A stretch of 64,000 nucleotides of DNA from Treponema putidum. GTDB taxonomy: Bacteria; Spirochaetota; Spirochaetia; Treponematales; Treponemataceae. Position numbers and translations under genes: made by a program. A model generated the notes under the pieces. The model saw only the letters and a program-made list of their open reading frames with translations, was not told the origin of the DNA and ran no database searches. Of the stretch, positions 42,449-52,323 are shown one piece after another (the first letter of the stretch is position 1; every line of letters begins with the position of its first letter). The stretch lies in contig NZ_CP009228.1 of the NCBI RefSeq assembly GCF_000755145.1, positions 1,361,827 through 1,425,826 on the forward strand, written 5' to 3'.

Positions 42449-43633
42449 ATGCAGAATTATGATTACGCTTATGAAGCTAAAGAGAAAAATCCTATTTTGG
42501 CAATTTGCTATGATTTTGATAAAACTTTGTCACCAGATGATATGCAAGCTCAAGGTTATATCCAATCTATCAATTATCAAGTCCAAGATTTTTGGGAAGA
42601 ATCCAACAAGCTTGCCGCAGACAATGAAATGGATCAAAATTTAGCCTATATGTATTTAATGTCTAAGAAGTCAAGAGGAAAAGTTTTATTTACAAAGGAT
42701 AAATTAAAGGACTATGGTTCTAAAGTAACGCTCTTTCCTGGCGTAGATACATGGTTTGATAGAATAAATGACTATGGAAATAAGAAAAATGTTAAAGTTG
42801 AGCATTATATAATTTCATCAGGGCTTAAAGAAATGATAGAAGGAACGGTAGTTGCAAATAAATTTAAAAAGATATATGCAAGTTCTTTTTATTATGATTC
42901 TGATAATGTTGCTGTTTGGCCGGCTCAAGCTGTAAATTATACCAACAAGACACAATTTTTATTTCGAATCGAAAAAGGTGTTTTAGATGTAAATGATCAA
43001 AGAATTAATTCTCATTTTGAACCAAAGGAATATAGAGTACCTTTTAGAAATATTGTTTATATAGGTGATAGCGATACTGATATACCATGTATGAAGCTTG
43101 TAAATATAAATGGGGGACATTCAATTGGTGTTTACAATGCCGAAACTAAGGATAAATCAAAAGTATTCCGAATGCTTGATGAAAATAGAATAAAGTACTT
43201 TGTTCCTGCCGATTATAGTGAAGATTCAAAATTAGAAATGTTGATTAAAATGATTATTGACCGTACCCAATCTAATGAGCTCCTTCAAGATTTACATTTC
43301 GAATGTGTGGATGAAAAAGCTGTAGAAACAAGAAATATTACTCAAGAGGATAAGAATAAGGATGTTTTAATTAATAGCCTTGAAGAAAGTAGAAGTTTTG
43401 CTAATACGCATTCAATAATCTCTCAATTGCGTGAAATAAACTCATGGTCACCGGAACAAACAAATAAGCTGTTAGATATAGCTTTGACAAATAGACAGGT
43501 AGCATATATTTTGACAGATACTGATGTAAAACAATTTTATGAAAGTGTTGTAAAGGATATAGATAAAGATTATTTTGATGAGATTTTTGATAATGATAAT
43601 ATCAATAAAATAAAACAAATGTTAAATCTATAG
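42449..43633 (+). CDS. HAD-like hydrolase linked to the restriction locus
   Basis: The 394-residue protein has a HAD fold: motif I CYDFDKTLSPDDMQAQGY near residue 25, motif II in YIISSGLKEMI, and motif IV IVYIGDSDTDIPCMK near residue 210. A C-terminal helical extension of about 130 residues has no recognised function. The ribosome site is weak. It precedes hsdR by 10 bases on the same promoter. The substrate is unknown; a nucleotide or nucleic-acid phosphate is one possibility, inferred only from context. Confidence 0.82.
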   Translation: MQNYDYAYEAKEKNPILAICYDFDKTLSPDDMQAQGYIQSINYQVQDFWEESNKLAADNEMDQNLAYMYLMSKKSRGKVLFTKDKLKDYGSKVTLFPGVDTWFDRINDYGNKKNVKVEHYIISSGLKEMIEGTVVANKFKKIYASSFYYDSDNVAVWPAQAVNYTNKTQFLFRIEKGVLDVNDQRINSHFEPKEYRVPFRNIVYIGDSDTDIPCMKLVNINGGHSIGVYNAETKDKSKVFRMLDENRIKYFVPADYSEDSKLEMLIKMIIDRTQSNELLQDLHFECVDEKAVETRNITQEDKNKDVLINSLEESRSFANTHSIISQLREINSWSPEQTNKLLDIALTNRQVAYILTDTDVKQFYESVVKDIDKDYFDEIFDNDNINKIKQMLNL

Positions 43634-43643
43634 AGGAACCGAT

Positions 43644-46600
43644 ATGTCGACATCATTTACCGAAAACGATTATGAAAATTCAATTATTGAGCTGTTTAGA
43701 AATAATTTAGGATATAATTATGTTTACGGCCCCGATGTCGAGCGTAATTTTTCCAGTCCCCTATATGATTCGGTTTTAGAAGATTGCCTTTACCGCTTAA
43801 ATAAAAAGCTTCCAAAGGAGGCAATACAGAATGCTCTTTTTAAATTAAAACATTTTGAAAACGGTGAGTTAGCTCATAAAAATGAAATTTTTACCGACTA
43901 TCTTCAAAACGGCATACCTGTACATTATCTTGATAAAAATGAAACAAGATCGGGAATTGTATATCTAGCTGATTATAAAAACCCTCAAAACAATTCCTTT
44001 ATAATTGCCAATCAATGGACCTTTACCGAAAACAGCAATAAACGTCCCGATATAATTTTATTTTTAAACGGTCTTCCTATAGTATTGATGGAACTAAAGT
44101 CTCCTTCACGGGAAGAAACTGATGCTTCGGATGCGTACCGCCAAATCCGCAATTATATGACCGAAATACCTTCAATGTTTATCTACAACGCAATCTGTGT
44201 TATGAGCGATCAGTTGACTTCAAAGGCCGGAACCATAACTTCAGGCGAAGACCGCTTTATGGAATGGAAAACAAAAGACGGCAGTTACGAAAACACTCAA
44301 TATGCCCAATTTGATACCTTTTTTGAAGGCCTTTTTCAAAAAGAAAGACTGCTTGATATTATAAAAAACTTTATCTGCTTTTCAAACGAAGGTTTACAAA
44401 CTTTTAAAATTCTTGCAGGCTACCACCAATATTTTGCAGTGCGAAAGGCTGTTTTTTCTACCAAAAAGGCTGCACACAGTAACGGAAAAGGCGGAGTTTT
44501 TTGGCATACCCAAGGCAGCGGGAAATCTCTGTCCATGGTGTTTTATGCACACCTATTACAGGAAGCCTTGGAAAGTCCGACAATTGTAGTTATTACGGAT
44601 AGAAATGATCTTGATGATCAGCTTTATGGTCAATTTCTTAAGTGCAAAGAATTTTTACGTCAAGAACCTATACAGGCTGAAAGCAGGAAGGATTTAAAAA
44701 AACTTCTTGCCGGAAGAAAGGCAAACGGAATAATCTTTACAACGATGCAAAAGTTTGAAGAATCTGCCGAGGCTCTTTCAGAAAGGCGGAATATAGTTGT
44801 TATGGCTGATGAAGCCCATCGAGGACAATACGGACTTACCGAGCAAATTAAAATAACAAAAAATAAGGCCGGAGAGGAAGTCGCAAAAAGAGTTATAGGC
44901 ACTGCCCGTATTATTAGGAACAGTCTTCCAAATGCGAGTTATATAGGTTTTACCGGCACTCCTATTTCCGCTGCTGACAGAAGTACCCGAGAAGTATTCG
45001 GCGACTACATCGATATTTATGATATGACTCAAGCAGTAGAAGATGGAGCAACCCGCCCTGTGTACTATGAAAGCCGGGTTATCAAACTTAAACTTGATAA
45101 AAAAACTTTGCAGCTGATAGATGAAGAATATGACCTCATGGCTAAAAATGCCGATGAAGAAGTTATCGAGAAAAGTAAGCATGAGCTTGGCAAGATGGAG
45201 GTGCTCTTGGGCAATGATGAAACTATAGACTCCCTTGTAAACGATATACTCTTTCATTATGAAAATAACAGAGCTCATCTTCTTACGGGTAAGGCCATGA
45301 TTGTCGCTTATACCCGTTCAATAGCTATGAAAATTTACAAAAAGATCTTGGAGTTTCGTCCCGGATGGAAAGAAAAAGTTGCCGTTGTTATGACCTCTGC
45401 AAATACCGATGCCGAAGAGTGGAGAGAGATTATCGGGAACAAAAATCACAGGGATAAATTAGCAAAAGAATTTAAAGATAATAAAAGTCCTTTAAAAATT
45501 GCAATCGTAGTAGATATGTGGCTGACAGGGTTCGATGTTCCTTCCCTTGCCACTATGTACATATATAAACTTATGGCCGGACATAATCTTATGCAGGCTA
45601 TCGCCAGAGTCAACCGCGTATTTCAAGATAAAGAAGGCGGTCTCATTGTCGATTATGTGGGAATAGCAGGTGCCTTAAAGCAGGCCATGAACGATTATAC
45701 AAACCGAGACAAAAATAATTACGGTAATACCGACATTTTAACCGCTGCCTATCCGACCTTCCTTGAAAAACTTTCTATATGTAAGGATATGTTTCATGGT
45801 TATGATTATTCAAGTTTTATGAAAGGAAGCGATCTTGAAAGGGCAAGGTCAATAAGCGGTGCCGTCAACTTTATACTTGCCCAAGAAAAAGAAGAAGAAA
45901 AAAATATCTTTATAAAAGAAGCTCTTATGATGAGGCAGGCCTTATCTCTTTGTTCATCCGTAGTTGAAGAAAATTTGCGCTTTGAGGCTGCCTTTTTTGA
46001 ATCGGTTAGAGTCTTCCTTTCAAGGCTTACAAATGAAGGAAGCGGTAAAAAGATTTCGTTACCTGAAATGAATGAACGCATAAACTCGCTTTTAAAACAG
46101 AGCATAAAAAGCGAGGGCGTTATAAACCTCTTTTCGGACATTAAAGAAAAATTCTCTCTTTTTTCTCCCAAGTTTCTTGAAGAAATTTCCAAGATGAAGG
46201 AAAGAAATTTAGCCGTTGAATTATTAAAAAGGCTCATTGCAGAACAAGTAAGAATTTATCGAAGAAGCAATGTAGTTAAGTCCGAAAAATTCAGCGAGAT
46301 AATGCAGAGAACCGTTAACTCATACTTAAACGGGCTTATCACAAATGAAGAAGTTATAGCCGAAATGCTGAAACTTGCCAAGCAAATTATAAGTGCCGAA
46401 AAAGAAGGCCAAGACCTGGGCTTAAGTGCCGAAGAGGCAGCCTTCTACGATGCTCTTACAAAACCTCAGGCTATAAAAGATTTCTATCAAAACGAAGAAC
46501 TGATTGCAATAACAAAGGAGCTTACCGAAACCCTGCGCAAAAATAAAGCCGTAGATTGGCAAATAAGAGAGAGTGCACGGGCTCGTATGCGTATGCTCAT

Positions 46601-46814
46601 TAAAAGACTTCTAAAAAAACATAAATATCCGCCCGAAGGTATGGAAGACGCAGTTCAAACCGTTATGATCCAATGCGAGCTTTGGGCCGACAATCTAATG
46701 GATTCTGATGGACCGGAATTTAACAAAACGGATTATGATGAAACAAGTTATTTAGACTCCGGAAATAATAACTATGTAGAAATTGCTGCAGAAAGAGAAG
46801 CGGTTTATCTGTAG
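43644..46814 (+). CDS. hsdR: Type I restriction enzyme R subunit
   Basis: The 1,056-residue protein has the HsdR order. An N-terminal nuclease domain contains KRPDIILFLNGLPIVLMELKSPS (PD-ExK type core). Superfamily 2 motor motifs follow: HTQGSGKSLSMVFYA (about 290), MADEAHRGQYG, IGFTGTPIS and NRVFQDKEGGLIVDYVG. A long helical C-terminus binds the methyltransferase core. It translocates and cleaves DNA lacking the host methylation mark. No hsdM is present in the window and only broken hsdS pieces lie upstream, so activity depends on subunits elsewhere. The SD is GAGGAACC. Confidence 0.94.
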   Translation: MSTSFTENDYENSIIELFRNNLGYNYVYGPDVERNFSSPLYDSVLEDCLYRLNKKLPKEAIQNALFKLKHFENGELAHKNEIFTDYLQNGIPVHYLDKNETRSGIVYLADYKNPQNNSFIIANQWTFTENSNKRPDIILFLNGLPIVLMELKSPSREETDASDAYRQIRNYMTEIPSMFIYNAICVMSDQLTSKAGTITSGEDRFMEWKTKDGSYENTQYAQFDTFFEGLFQKERLLDIIKNFICFSNEGLQTFKILAGYHQYFAVRKAVFSTKKAAHSNGKGGVFWHTQGSGKSLSMVFYAHLLQEALESPTIVVITDRNDLDDQLYGQFLKCKEFLRQEPIQAESRKDLKKLLAGRKANGIIFTTMQKFEESAEALSERRNIVVMADEAHRGQYGLTEQIKITKNKAGEEVAKRVIGTARIIRNSLPNASYIGFTGTPISAADRSTREVFGDYIDIYDMTQAVEDGATRPVYYESRVIKLKLDKKTLQLIDEEYDLMAKNADEEVIEKSKHELGKMEVLLGNDETIDSLVNDILFHYENNRAHLLTGKAMIVAYTRSIAMKIYKKILEFRPGWKEKVAVVMTSANTDAEEWREIIGNKNHRDKLAKEFKDNKSPLKIAIVVDMWLTGFDVPSLATMYIYKLMAGHNLMQAIARVNRVFQDKEGGLIVDYVGIAGALKQAMNDYTNRDKNNYGNTDILTAAYPTFLEKLSICKDMFHGYDYSSFMKGSDLERARSISGAVNFILAQEKEEEKNIFIKEALMMRQALSLCSSVVEENLRFEAAFFESVRVFLSRLTNEGSGKKISLPEMNERINSLLKQSIKSEGVINLFSDIKEKFSLFSPKFLEEISKMKERNLAVELLKRLIAEQVRIYRRSNVVKSEKFSEIMQRTVNSYLNGLITNEEVIAEMLKLAKQIISAEKEGQDLGLSAEEAAFYDALTKPQAIKDFYQNEELIAITKELTETLRKNKAVDWQIRESARARMRMLIKRLLKKHKYPPEGMEDAVQTVMIQCELWADNLMDSDGPEFNKTDYDETSYLDSGNNNYVEIAAEREAVYL

Positions 46815-46976
46815 CCTGACTTAATTCTTCCTGCGGTTTTTAAAGAAAGGTTGATTATCATTATGGATTCAAATTCTTTAGAAAGTATCGGTGCCGGCAT
46901 ATGTGCAAGAATGACAAGCTCTCCGTCAATTTTAAATGAAGCCGAATCATCATCACTTTTTACCGGATTTTTCAAA

Positions 46977-47010
46977 CTGCACTGTGTTTTACCCTCAGTG
47001 CAGCTTTTTT
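46977..47010 (+). terminator. Terminator downstream of hsdR
   Basis: CTGCACTG (46977-46984) and CAGTGCAG (46996-47003) form a perfect stem with an 11-base loop, followed by CTTTTTT. It lies between the convergent hsdR and antiporter genes. The rest of 46815-46976 has no credible gene. Confidence 0.85.
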
Positions 47011-47018
47011 GTTTTATC

Positions 47019-48494
47019 TTACCTTTTCTTCAACCTTACTTTCGGTTCGCTTGCGATGCCGAATTTGGGGAAGATTCTGTCGATACCGAAGAGGGTAAAT
47101 AACAGAATGGTTATAACCGAAATATGGGCCATAAAGTTATACTTTATTATCTGTGTCTGACTGAATTGATAAAGAGGATATACCGTACCGGCGATGCCTA
47201 TAAAAAAGCTTAAATAAACATGCCAAGGAATTAGCTGGGAACCGAAGATGCCGAGGGCTGAGGAGAAGGTTGCGTTCCTCAATTTTAAAGAATAAAGATC
47301 TTTTTCATCTCCTTCTACGTTTTCTTCAGTAATGTCCCTTATAATCGGGCCGACGGTAACTATTTGAGCCATCTCGTCGGCAAGGGCTGCGTTTCCTAAT
47401 AAAGAAATAATACCGTTCCAGAACATCAGCTGTCTTACGTTTCGGGAAAGTTTTACGGCAAGGTTTGACAGAGGTCTAAAGGCATCCATCTTCGACATAA
47501 TTCCGCCGAAGGCCGCTACCCACATCATCATTATGATAACCCATGAACCTGCCCCTACAAAGCCGTTATACACTATGTCAAAAAAGGCAAGAAGACCCGA
47601 AACCGTTCCTGCAAAGCGGCCTAAGATAAAGCATGAAACGATACCTGCGCCAAGGCAAAGAAGGGTAGAGTAGCCCATTAAAGCAATTCCTATAACCAAA
47701 ATGAGCGGAATTACCATGTAAATGGGGACTCCGTTTTGTACTTGATAGAGGAGGTCTACTGCAACAGGCTTTTCTTCGGCTAATTTTGCCCAAACATCCT
47801 GCGGAATAGCCTCTATGGCCTTTTGAGGGCTTACAGCATCACCGGGAAGGCTTAAGCCGGCAATTAAAAATAAAACTCCTGACAGAATCAAACACATAAG
47901 CGACCAAAGCCCTTGATTTTTCATACGGTGGGTAACTTCAACCCTATGAATGCCTGAGCTTACGACTGTTGTGTCTGAAATAAGCCCTAGATTATCGCCG
48001 AAACATGAGCCGCCTGCAATTGCTGCAATGCTTAAAACCATGTTTCCGTTTAAAATGTGGGTCATCCACAAGAAAATGGGAGCACATGCTGCAAAGGTTC
48101 CCCATGAGGTTCCGGTTGCAACCGACAATACTGAGGAAACCAAAAAAGCAACAAGGGCTACAGTTCTGGCGGAAATTCCTATATGTAGGCTTAAGGTAAT
48201 AATGGAAGCTCCGACTCCTGTGGACATAAAGGCATCAGCCATAGCATAGGCAAACATAAGGATAAAAAACACCAACTGCATTTCCTTAACATTGTCTATG
48301 GCAGAGTTTAAAATATCATTGAATTTGAATTTTTCGGTTATCATAGCGACTATGGAAGCGTAGATTACGGCTATGGGGGCTATGATTAAAATGTCCAGCT
48401 TAAATCCTAAAGCAGTTGAAAAAGATTCTATGTTTGAAATCATCATCAAACCTGCAAGCAATAAGACCGGAGAGAGCTTAAAAAAAGCGCGCAT
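47019..48494 (-). CDS. NhaC-family Na+/H+ antiporter
   Basis: About 491 residues from ATG 48494, five bases after AAGGAG; the upstream extension to 48587 contains no ribosome site. The protein has about 11-12 membrane helices and the NhaC landmarks SVLSVATGTSWGTFAACAPIF, GGSCFGDNLGLISDTTVVSS and GFVGAGSWVIIMMMWVAAFGG. Family members exchange Na+ for H+ or, in relatives, malate for lactate. Which applies here cannot be told. It is a single-gene unit. Confidence 0.9.
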   Translation of the reverse strand: MRAFFKLSPVLLLAGLMMISNIESFSTALGFKLDILIIAPIAVIYASIVAMITEKFKFNDILNSAIDNVKEMQLVFFILMFAYAMADAFMSTGVGASIITLSLHIGISARTVALVAFLVSSVLSVATGTSWGTFAACAPIFLWMTHILNGNMVLSIAAIAGGSCFGDNLGLISDTTVVSSGIHRVEVTHRMKNQGLWSLMCLILSGVLFLIAGLSLPGDAVSPQKAIEAIPQDVWAKLAEEKPVAVDLLYQVQNGVPIYMVIPLILVIGIALMGYSTLLCLGAGIVSCFILGRFAGTVSGLLAFFDIVYNGFVGAGSWVIIMMMWVAAFGGIMSKMDAFRPLSNLAVKLSRNVRQLMFWNGIISLLGNAALADEMAQIVTVGPIIRDITEENVEGDEKDLYSLKLRNATFSSALGIFGSQLIPWHVYLSFFIGIAGTVYPLYQFSQTQIIKYNFMAHISVITILLFTLFGIDRIFPKFGIASEPKVRLKKR

Positions 48495-48638
48495 AAAGTC
48501 TCCTTTTATGTGAAATAGGGATGCTAGTATATCATATTTATAAAAAAAAGTGTATAGGATAATTGCACAGGCAGTTGCTACATACAATACGGAAATTACC
48601 TATTGACAAAAAGAGATTAAAGCTACATCATATAGGGT

Positions 48639-49232
48639 ATGAAGCTGTCTAATATTTTTACATCATCGAGGCTGGTGCTGGCTCCCATAATCTATGTTTT
48701 ATATTTTCTGCCGGATTGGATTCCTTTTATAAGCCCTAAAATTACTATCCTCATTATAATCCCGATTTTTATCTTTATGGAATTTACCGATTTTTTGGAC
48801 GGCTATTATGCAAGGCTGCATAATCAGGTGGATGAGTTCGGAAAAATATTTGATCCCTTTGCGGATGTGGTTGCAAATGTAACCGTTTTATTTTGTTTTT
48901 TAATGGACGGCTTTTTGTTTGCTCCCTTCTTTTTAATTATAGTTTACCGCGAATTCGGTATCATGTTTTTGAGGATGAAGGCCCGCGGAGAAGGCATAAC
49001 GATAGGAGCCAAGATGGGCGGAAAAACAAAGACCGTTCTTTACATTATAGCAGCAAGTGTTTCAATGTTTTTAAAACTTGAACGGATCTACACATTTTTA
49101 CCTCCGGCTTTTACCCGATATATTCTTTATTTTAATTGGCTTCTTTATTTTGCAGCGGTTATCTTATCGCTCGCTTCATTTACCGATTATATTACTTCAT
49201 ATTTAAAGACAAGGAGGATTGCCGATGAATAA
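48639..49232 (+). CDS. pgsA: CDP-diacylglycerol-glycerol-3-phosphate 3-phosphatidyltransferase
   Basis: The 197-residue membrane protein carries the CDP-alcohol phosphatidyltransferase signature DFLDGYYARLHNQVDEFGKI followed by FDPFADV, with all metal-binding Asp residues in place. Five or six hydrophobic segments follow. The most likely reaction is CDP-diacylglycerol plus glycerol 3-phosphate to phosphatidylglycerophosphate; another CDP-alcohol acceptor is possible. A TTGACA lies at 48603-48608. It overlaps the downstream PC4-like gene by 8 bp. Confidence 0.85.
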   Translation: MKLSNIFTSSRLVLAPIIYVLYFLPDWIPFISPKITILIIIPIFIFMEFTDFLDGYYARLHNQVDEFGKIFDPFADVVANVTVLFCFLMDGFLFAPFFLIIVYREFGIMFLRMKARGEGITIGAKMGGKTKTVLYIIAASVSMFLKLERIYTFLPPAFTRYILYFNWLLYFAAVILSLASFTDYITSYLKTRRIADE

Positions 49233-49455
49233 TCAGGACGAATTTAAATTTGAGATTACAAAAAGCTATGGAACTATCTCCGAGGGGAAGGGCGGTTGGA
49301 AGACCGAACTCAACGAGGTATCATGGAACGGCCGGGACCCTAAATTCGATATAAGGCCTTGGTCACCCGATCACCAAAAAATGGGGAAGGGTATTACCCT
49401 TACAAGGGATGAGCTTACGGCCTTAAAAAAACTTTTGGACGAAGCCGGGATTTAG
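49225..49455 (+). CDS. PC4/YdbC-like single-stranded nucleic-acid-binding protein
   Basis: The 76-residue protein starts at ATG 49225 after AGGAGG (49213-49218) and matches the YdbC/PC4 fold: FKFEITKSYGTISEGKGGWK, then VSWNGRDPKFDIRPW and a closing helix TRDELTALKKLLDEAG. The family binds single-stranded DNA or RNA and is thought to affect transcription. It is translationally coupled to pgsA, overlapping by 8 bp. Confidence 0.88.
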   Translation: MNNQDEFKFEITKSYGTISEGKGGWKTELNEVSWNGRDPKFDIRPWSPDHQKMGKGITLTRDELTALKKLLDEAGI

Positions 49456-49469
49456 CTGCCGGCCGGGCA

Positions 49470-51047
49470 CTACTTTACTTTTTGGCAGGCCTCGACCGCA
49501 AGCCGGTCGCAGGCTTCGTTTAAGGGATTTCCTGCGTGGCCTCTTACCCAAATCCAGCTCGGCTTAATCAGGGATGAAAGGGCATCCAGCTCTTGCCAAA
49601 GGTCTTGGTTTTTTACGGGCTGTTTTGAGGCCGTCTTCCAATTATTTTTTTTCCAGTTAAATATCCACGAGCTTATACCCTGCTGTACGTATTGGGAATC
49701 GGTATGTACTGAAATGCTTTCATAGTTCAAGGTTTCGCAGGATTTGCCTGCTAAGAATGCTTTCTCTTTTATCTTTTTTAATGCCCTTATAACAGCCATG
49801 AGTTCCATGCGGTTATTGGTGGTAGAGCTTTCGCCTCCATTTTCTCTGCATATTTCTTCTTTTGAATCCTTGTTTACTATTATGTAAGCCCAGCCTCCGG
49901 GGCCGGGGTTGTTGGAGCAGGCTCCATCGGTGTATATTTCGATATTCATTTTGTCCTTATTAGAGGTAAAGATGTTTGTGTCTGTAAAACAATTTCGGTA
50001 TTCTTGATAAATACGGAGTATTTCGGTTTTAGTTTCTTCCCAGCCCAAACAGGGATCGGTTATGGATTTACCGTATTCGGTGCTTTCCCTTGCTTTTTCG
50101 ATCGATGTTTTTCCTTCTTGGATAAAGCTTTCAATCATGCAGCCCCTGATATAGTCAAGAGGCTCATTTTTATCGAAGCGGAGTTTTAAACTTTCTTCAA
50201 AGATGCCTATCTGTTTTTTCGGGTCTTTTCCCGAATTTCCGTGGGAACAGTCTATTATTATGCTCGGTTCAAGCATTTTTTCTTTCATAAGAGATGCGGC
50301 TTTTACAACTTCTTCTCTATTGTAATTGGGTTTTGAAATTCCTCCCCTTAAAACCAAGTGAGTGTCGGGATTTCCCGTTGTGTGGATTATTGCCGAAAGT
50401 CCGTTCCGGGCAATGCCTACAAAGGCATGGGGCAGGCGGGAAACGATTACTCCGTTGACTGCTGCCGTTATGTCTCCGTAGGTGGTATTTTTAAAGCCGA
50501 CCGGCATTGAAAGCCCTGAAGCTATTTCTCTGTGGATTTGACTTTCGGCCGAGCGGGCACCTATCGAAGCCCAGCTTACGAGGTCGGCAATGTATTGGGG
50601 AATCATAGGGTCTACCGTTTCGGAGGCGGCAGGAATACCCATTTCGGCAAGTTTAATCAAAAATTTTCTGGCCTTTTGAATTCCCCCTTCAATATTGATA
50701 AAACCGTCAAGTTCAGGCTCCACGATAAGACCCCTCCAGCCTAAAACGGTTCTGGGTTTTTCAAAGTAGGTGCGCATTATAATATAGAAAGAATCGGAGC
50801 ATTTCTTTTTTAGCTCTAATAGGCGCATAGCATAATCCTCGGCTGCCTCCGTGTCGTGAATCGAGCAGGGGCCGGCTATGAGTAAAAAACGCTTATCCCT
50901 TCCGTTTATTATATCGCTGATTGTTTTGCGGGCTTCGGCTATAAAAGAATAAAGATAATCGGTCGCAGGTATTTTTTTTAGCATTTCGGCCGGAGAACTT
51001 ATACAATGAATTCTCTCGATTCGGAGGTCAACAAGGTTACTTATCAT
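49470..51047 (-). CDS. DAHP synthase fused to ribonuclease HI
   Basis: One 525-residue frame holds two enzymes. Residues 1-345 are a class I DAHP synthase (AroG type): [36 protein letters not shown] and [12 protein letters not shown]. It condenses phosphoenolpyruvate with erythrose 4-phosphate at the start of the shikimate pathway. Residues 367-525 are RNase HI, with the catalytic carboxylates in [24 protein letters not shown] and EACDRLA. The RNase part has its own AAGGA and ATG at 49949, so it may also be made alone. A +1 or -1 indel in the short junction would give two separate genes; both readings are open. Confidence 0.88.
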   Translation of the reverse strand: MISNLVDLRIERIHCISSPAEMLKKIPATDYLYSFIAEARKTISDIINGRDKRFLLIAGPCSIHDTEAAEDYAMRLLELKKKCSDSFYIIMRTYFEKPRTVLGWRGLIVEPELDGFINIEGGIQKARKFLIKLAEMGIPAASETVDPMIPQYIADLVSWASIGARSAESQIHREIASGLSMPVGFKNTTYGDITAAVNGVIVSRLPHAFVGIARNGLSAIIHTTGNPDTHLVLRGGISKPNYNREEVVKAASLMKEKMLEPSIIIDCSHGNSGKDPKKQIGIFEESLKLRFDKNEPLDYIRGCMIESFIQEGKTSIEKARESTEYGKSITDPCLGWEETKTEILRIYQEYRNCFTDTNIFTSNKDKMNIEIYTDGACSNNPGPGGWAYIIVNKDSKEEICRENGGESSTTNNRMELMAVIRALKKIKEKAFLAGKSCETLNYESISVHTDSQYVQQGISSWIFNWKKNNWKTASKQPVKNQDLWQELDALSSLIKPSWIWVRGHAGNPLNEACDRLAVEACQKVK

Positions 51048-51049
51048 CT

Positions 51050-52210
51050 TTAAAAACTCATCTTTTTTACTTCTCGTTGAGCATAGGCCTCTTCTAAAAG
51101 ACTGTCTATTTCCATCCTATCGAAAATCTCGGCTGCATCTTTAAGGTTTGAGTATAAAATCGGATGTTTGGGTGAAAACATAACACAGCAATCTTCGTAC
51201 GGCAAGATTGAGGTTTCGTAGGTGCCTATTTCCTTGGCTTTTATTGTAATTTCTTCCTTATCGAGTCCGATTAAAGGCCTAAAAACAGGAAATTCGGCAT
51301 AAGAATTGGTTACGGTCAAGTTTTCTACCGTTTGGCTTGCAACCTGGGCAAGGCTTTCGCCGGTGATAAGGCATTTGGAATTTATACCCCTTGCCGTCAT
51401 ATTTGCTATTTTCATCATGCAGATTCTCATCATCAAAGTTAAATAGGCTTCGGGGCTTTTTTCTCTGATTTGCTGCTGAACCTTTGTAAAGGGAATGATG
51501 TTGAGGTATCCGCCGAGGCCGTAATCGGCTAAAATGCCGGCCAGTTTTTCAACCTTAGCTTGGGCTTCGGGCGAAGTATAAGGGTAAGAGTGAAAATAAA
51601 TATAGTCCAACTTCATTCCGCGGGTAAGCATTTTAAAGCCTGCAACGGGGGAGTCTATTCCTCCCGATAGTAGTAAAAGTCCCCTTCCCGAACAGCCGCA
51701 GGGAAGCCCCCTCCGTCCCTTGTGCTCAAGGCCGTAGATAAAGGCCTTTTCTCTTACTTCGATGGAAATTACAATATCGGGATTATGAACGTCTACTTTT
51801 AAAATCCCTTCAGTGTGGATTACTCCTCCTACTTCCCGTGAAATTTCGTAGGAGGTTAGGGGAAAGGTCTTTTCGCCGCGGCGGGATTCTATTTTAAAGG
51901 TCTTAGCCCCCGCATTGCGGGCTTTTACGGCTTCGGCCTTAGCTGTTTCAGTAATGGATTCAATAGTTTTTTCGGCAGGAATGGCTTCGGCCCAGCCTGT
52001 AATGCCTATCAGCTTATTTAGGGCTTCTTCGGTTTTTTCTTTAAATTCGGGCTTGACGCTTACATACATTCTTCCGGCTCGCACGCGTATATTGGGCCTA
52101 GCTTCGGGCAAATAGCTGCGTAAATTCTGCGAAAGCCGAATTTCAAAGTCTTTTAAATTCCCTTTTTTTAAGTTAATTTCGCCTATTTTTGCAAGATAGA
52201 AAAGTTCCAT
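51050..52210 (-). CDS. thiI: tRNA 4-thiouridine sulfurtransferase ThiI
   Basis: About 386 residues from ATG 52210 ([18 protein letters not shown], the typical ThiI start); the extension to 52309 is rejected. It has the N-terminal ferredoxin-like domain and THUMP (about 60-165), then the PP-loop [15 protein letters not shown] near residue 185 and [13 protein letters not shown]. No C-terminal rhodanese domain is present, as in many short ThiI proteins. It transfers sulfur to U8 of tRNA and may serve thiazole synthesis. It ends 2 bases before the fused DAHP synthase gene start. Confidence 0.94.
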   Translation of the reverse strand: MELFYLAKIGEINLKKGNLKDFEIRLSQNLRSYLPEARPNIRVRAGRMYVSVKPEFKEKTEEALNKLIGITGWAEAIPAEKTIESITETAKAEAVKARNAGAKTFKIESRRGEKTFPLTSYEISREVGGVIHTEGILKVDVHNPDIVISIEVREKAFIYGLEHKGRRGLPCGCSGRGLLLLSGGIDSPVAGFKMLTRGMKLDYIYFHSYPYTSPEAQAKVEKLAGILADYGLGGYLNIIPFTKVQQQIREKSPEAYLTLMMRICMMKIANMTARGINSKCLITGESLAQVASQTVENLTVTNSYAEFPVFRPLIGLDKEEITIKAKEIGTYETSILPYEDCCVMFSPKHPILYSNLKDAAEIFDRMEIDSLLEEAYAQREVKKMSF

Positions 52211-52323
52211 ATTTTTATATTTTATCTTAAAAATGCAAAAAAGTCCATCGGGGAAAATTTTATGCTTAATTTTATATTGACCATTCAGTAAAAAAACTGT
52301 ATCATTCAAGAGTTGAGGTGTTT

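Noticed and set aside
46851-47102. 83-residue plus-strand ORF downstream of hsdR
   Set aside because: It runs through the terminator hairpin and into the antisense of the antiporter gene.
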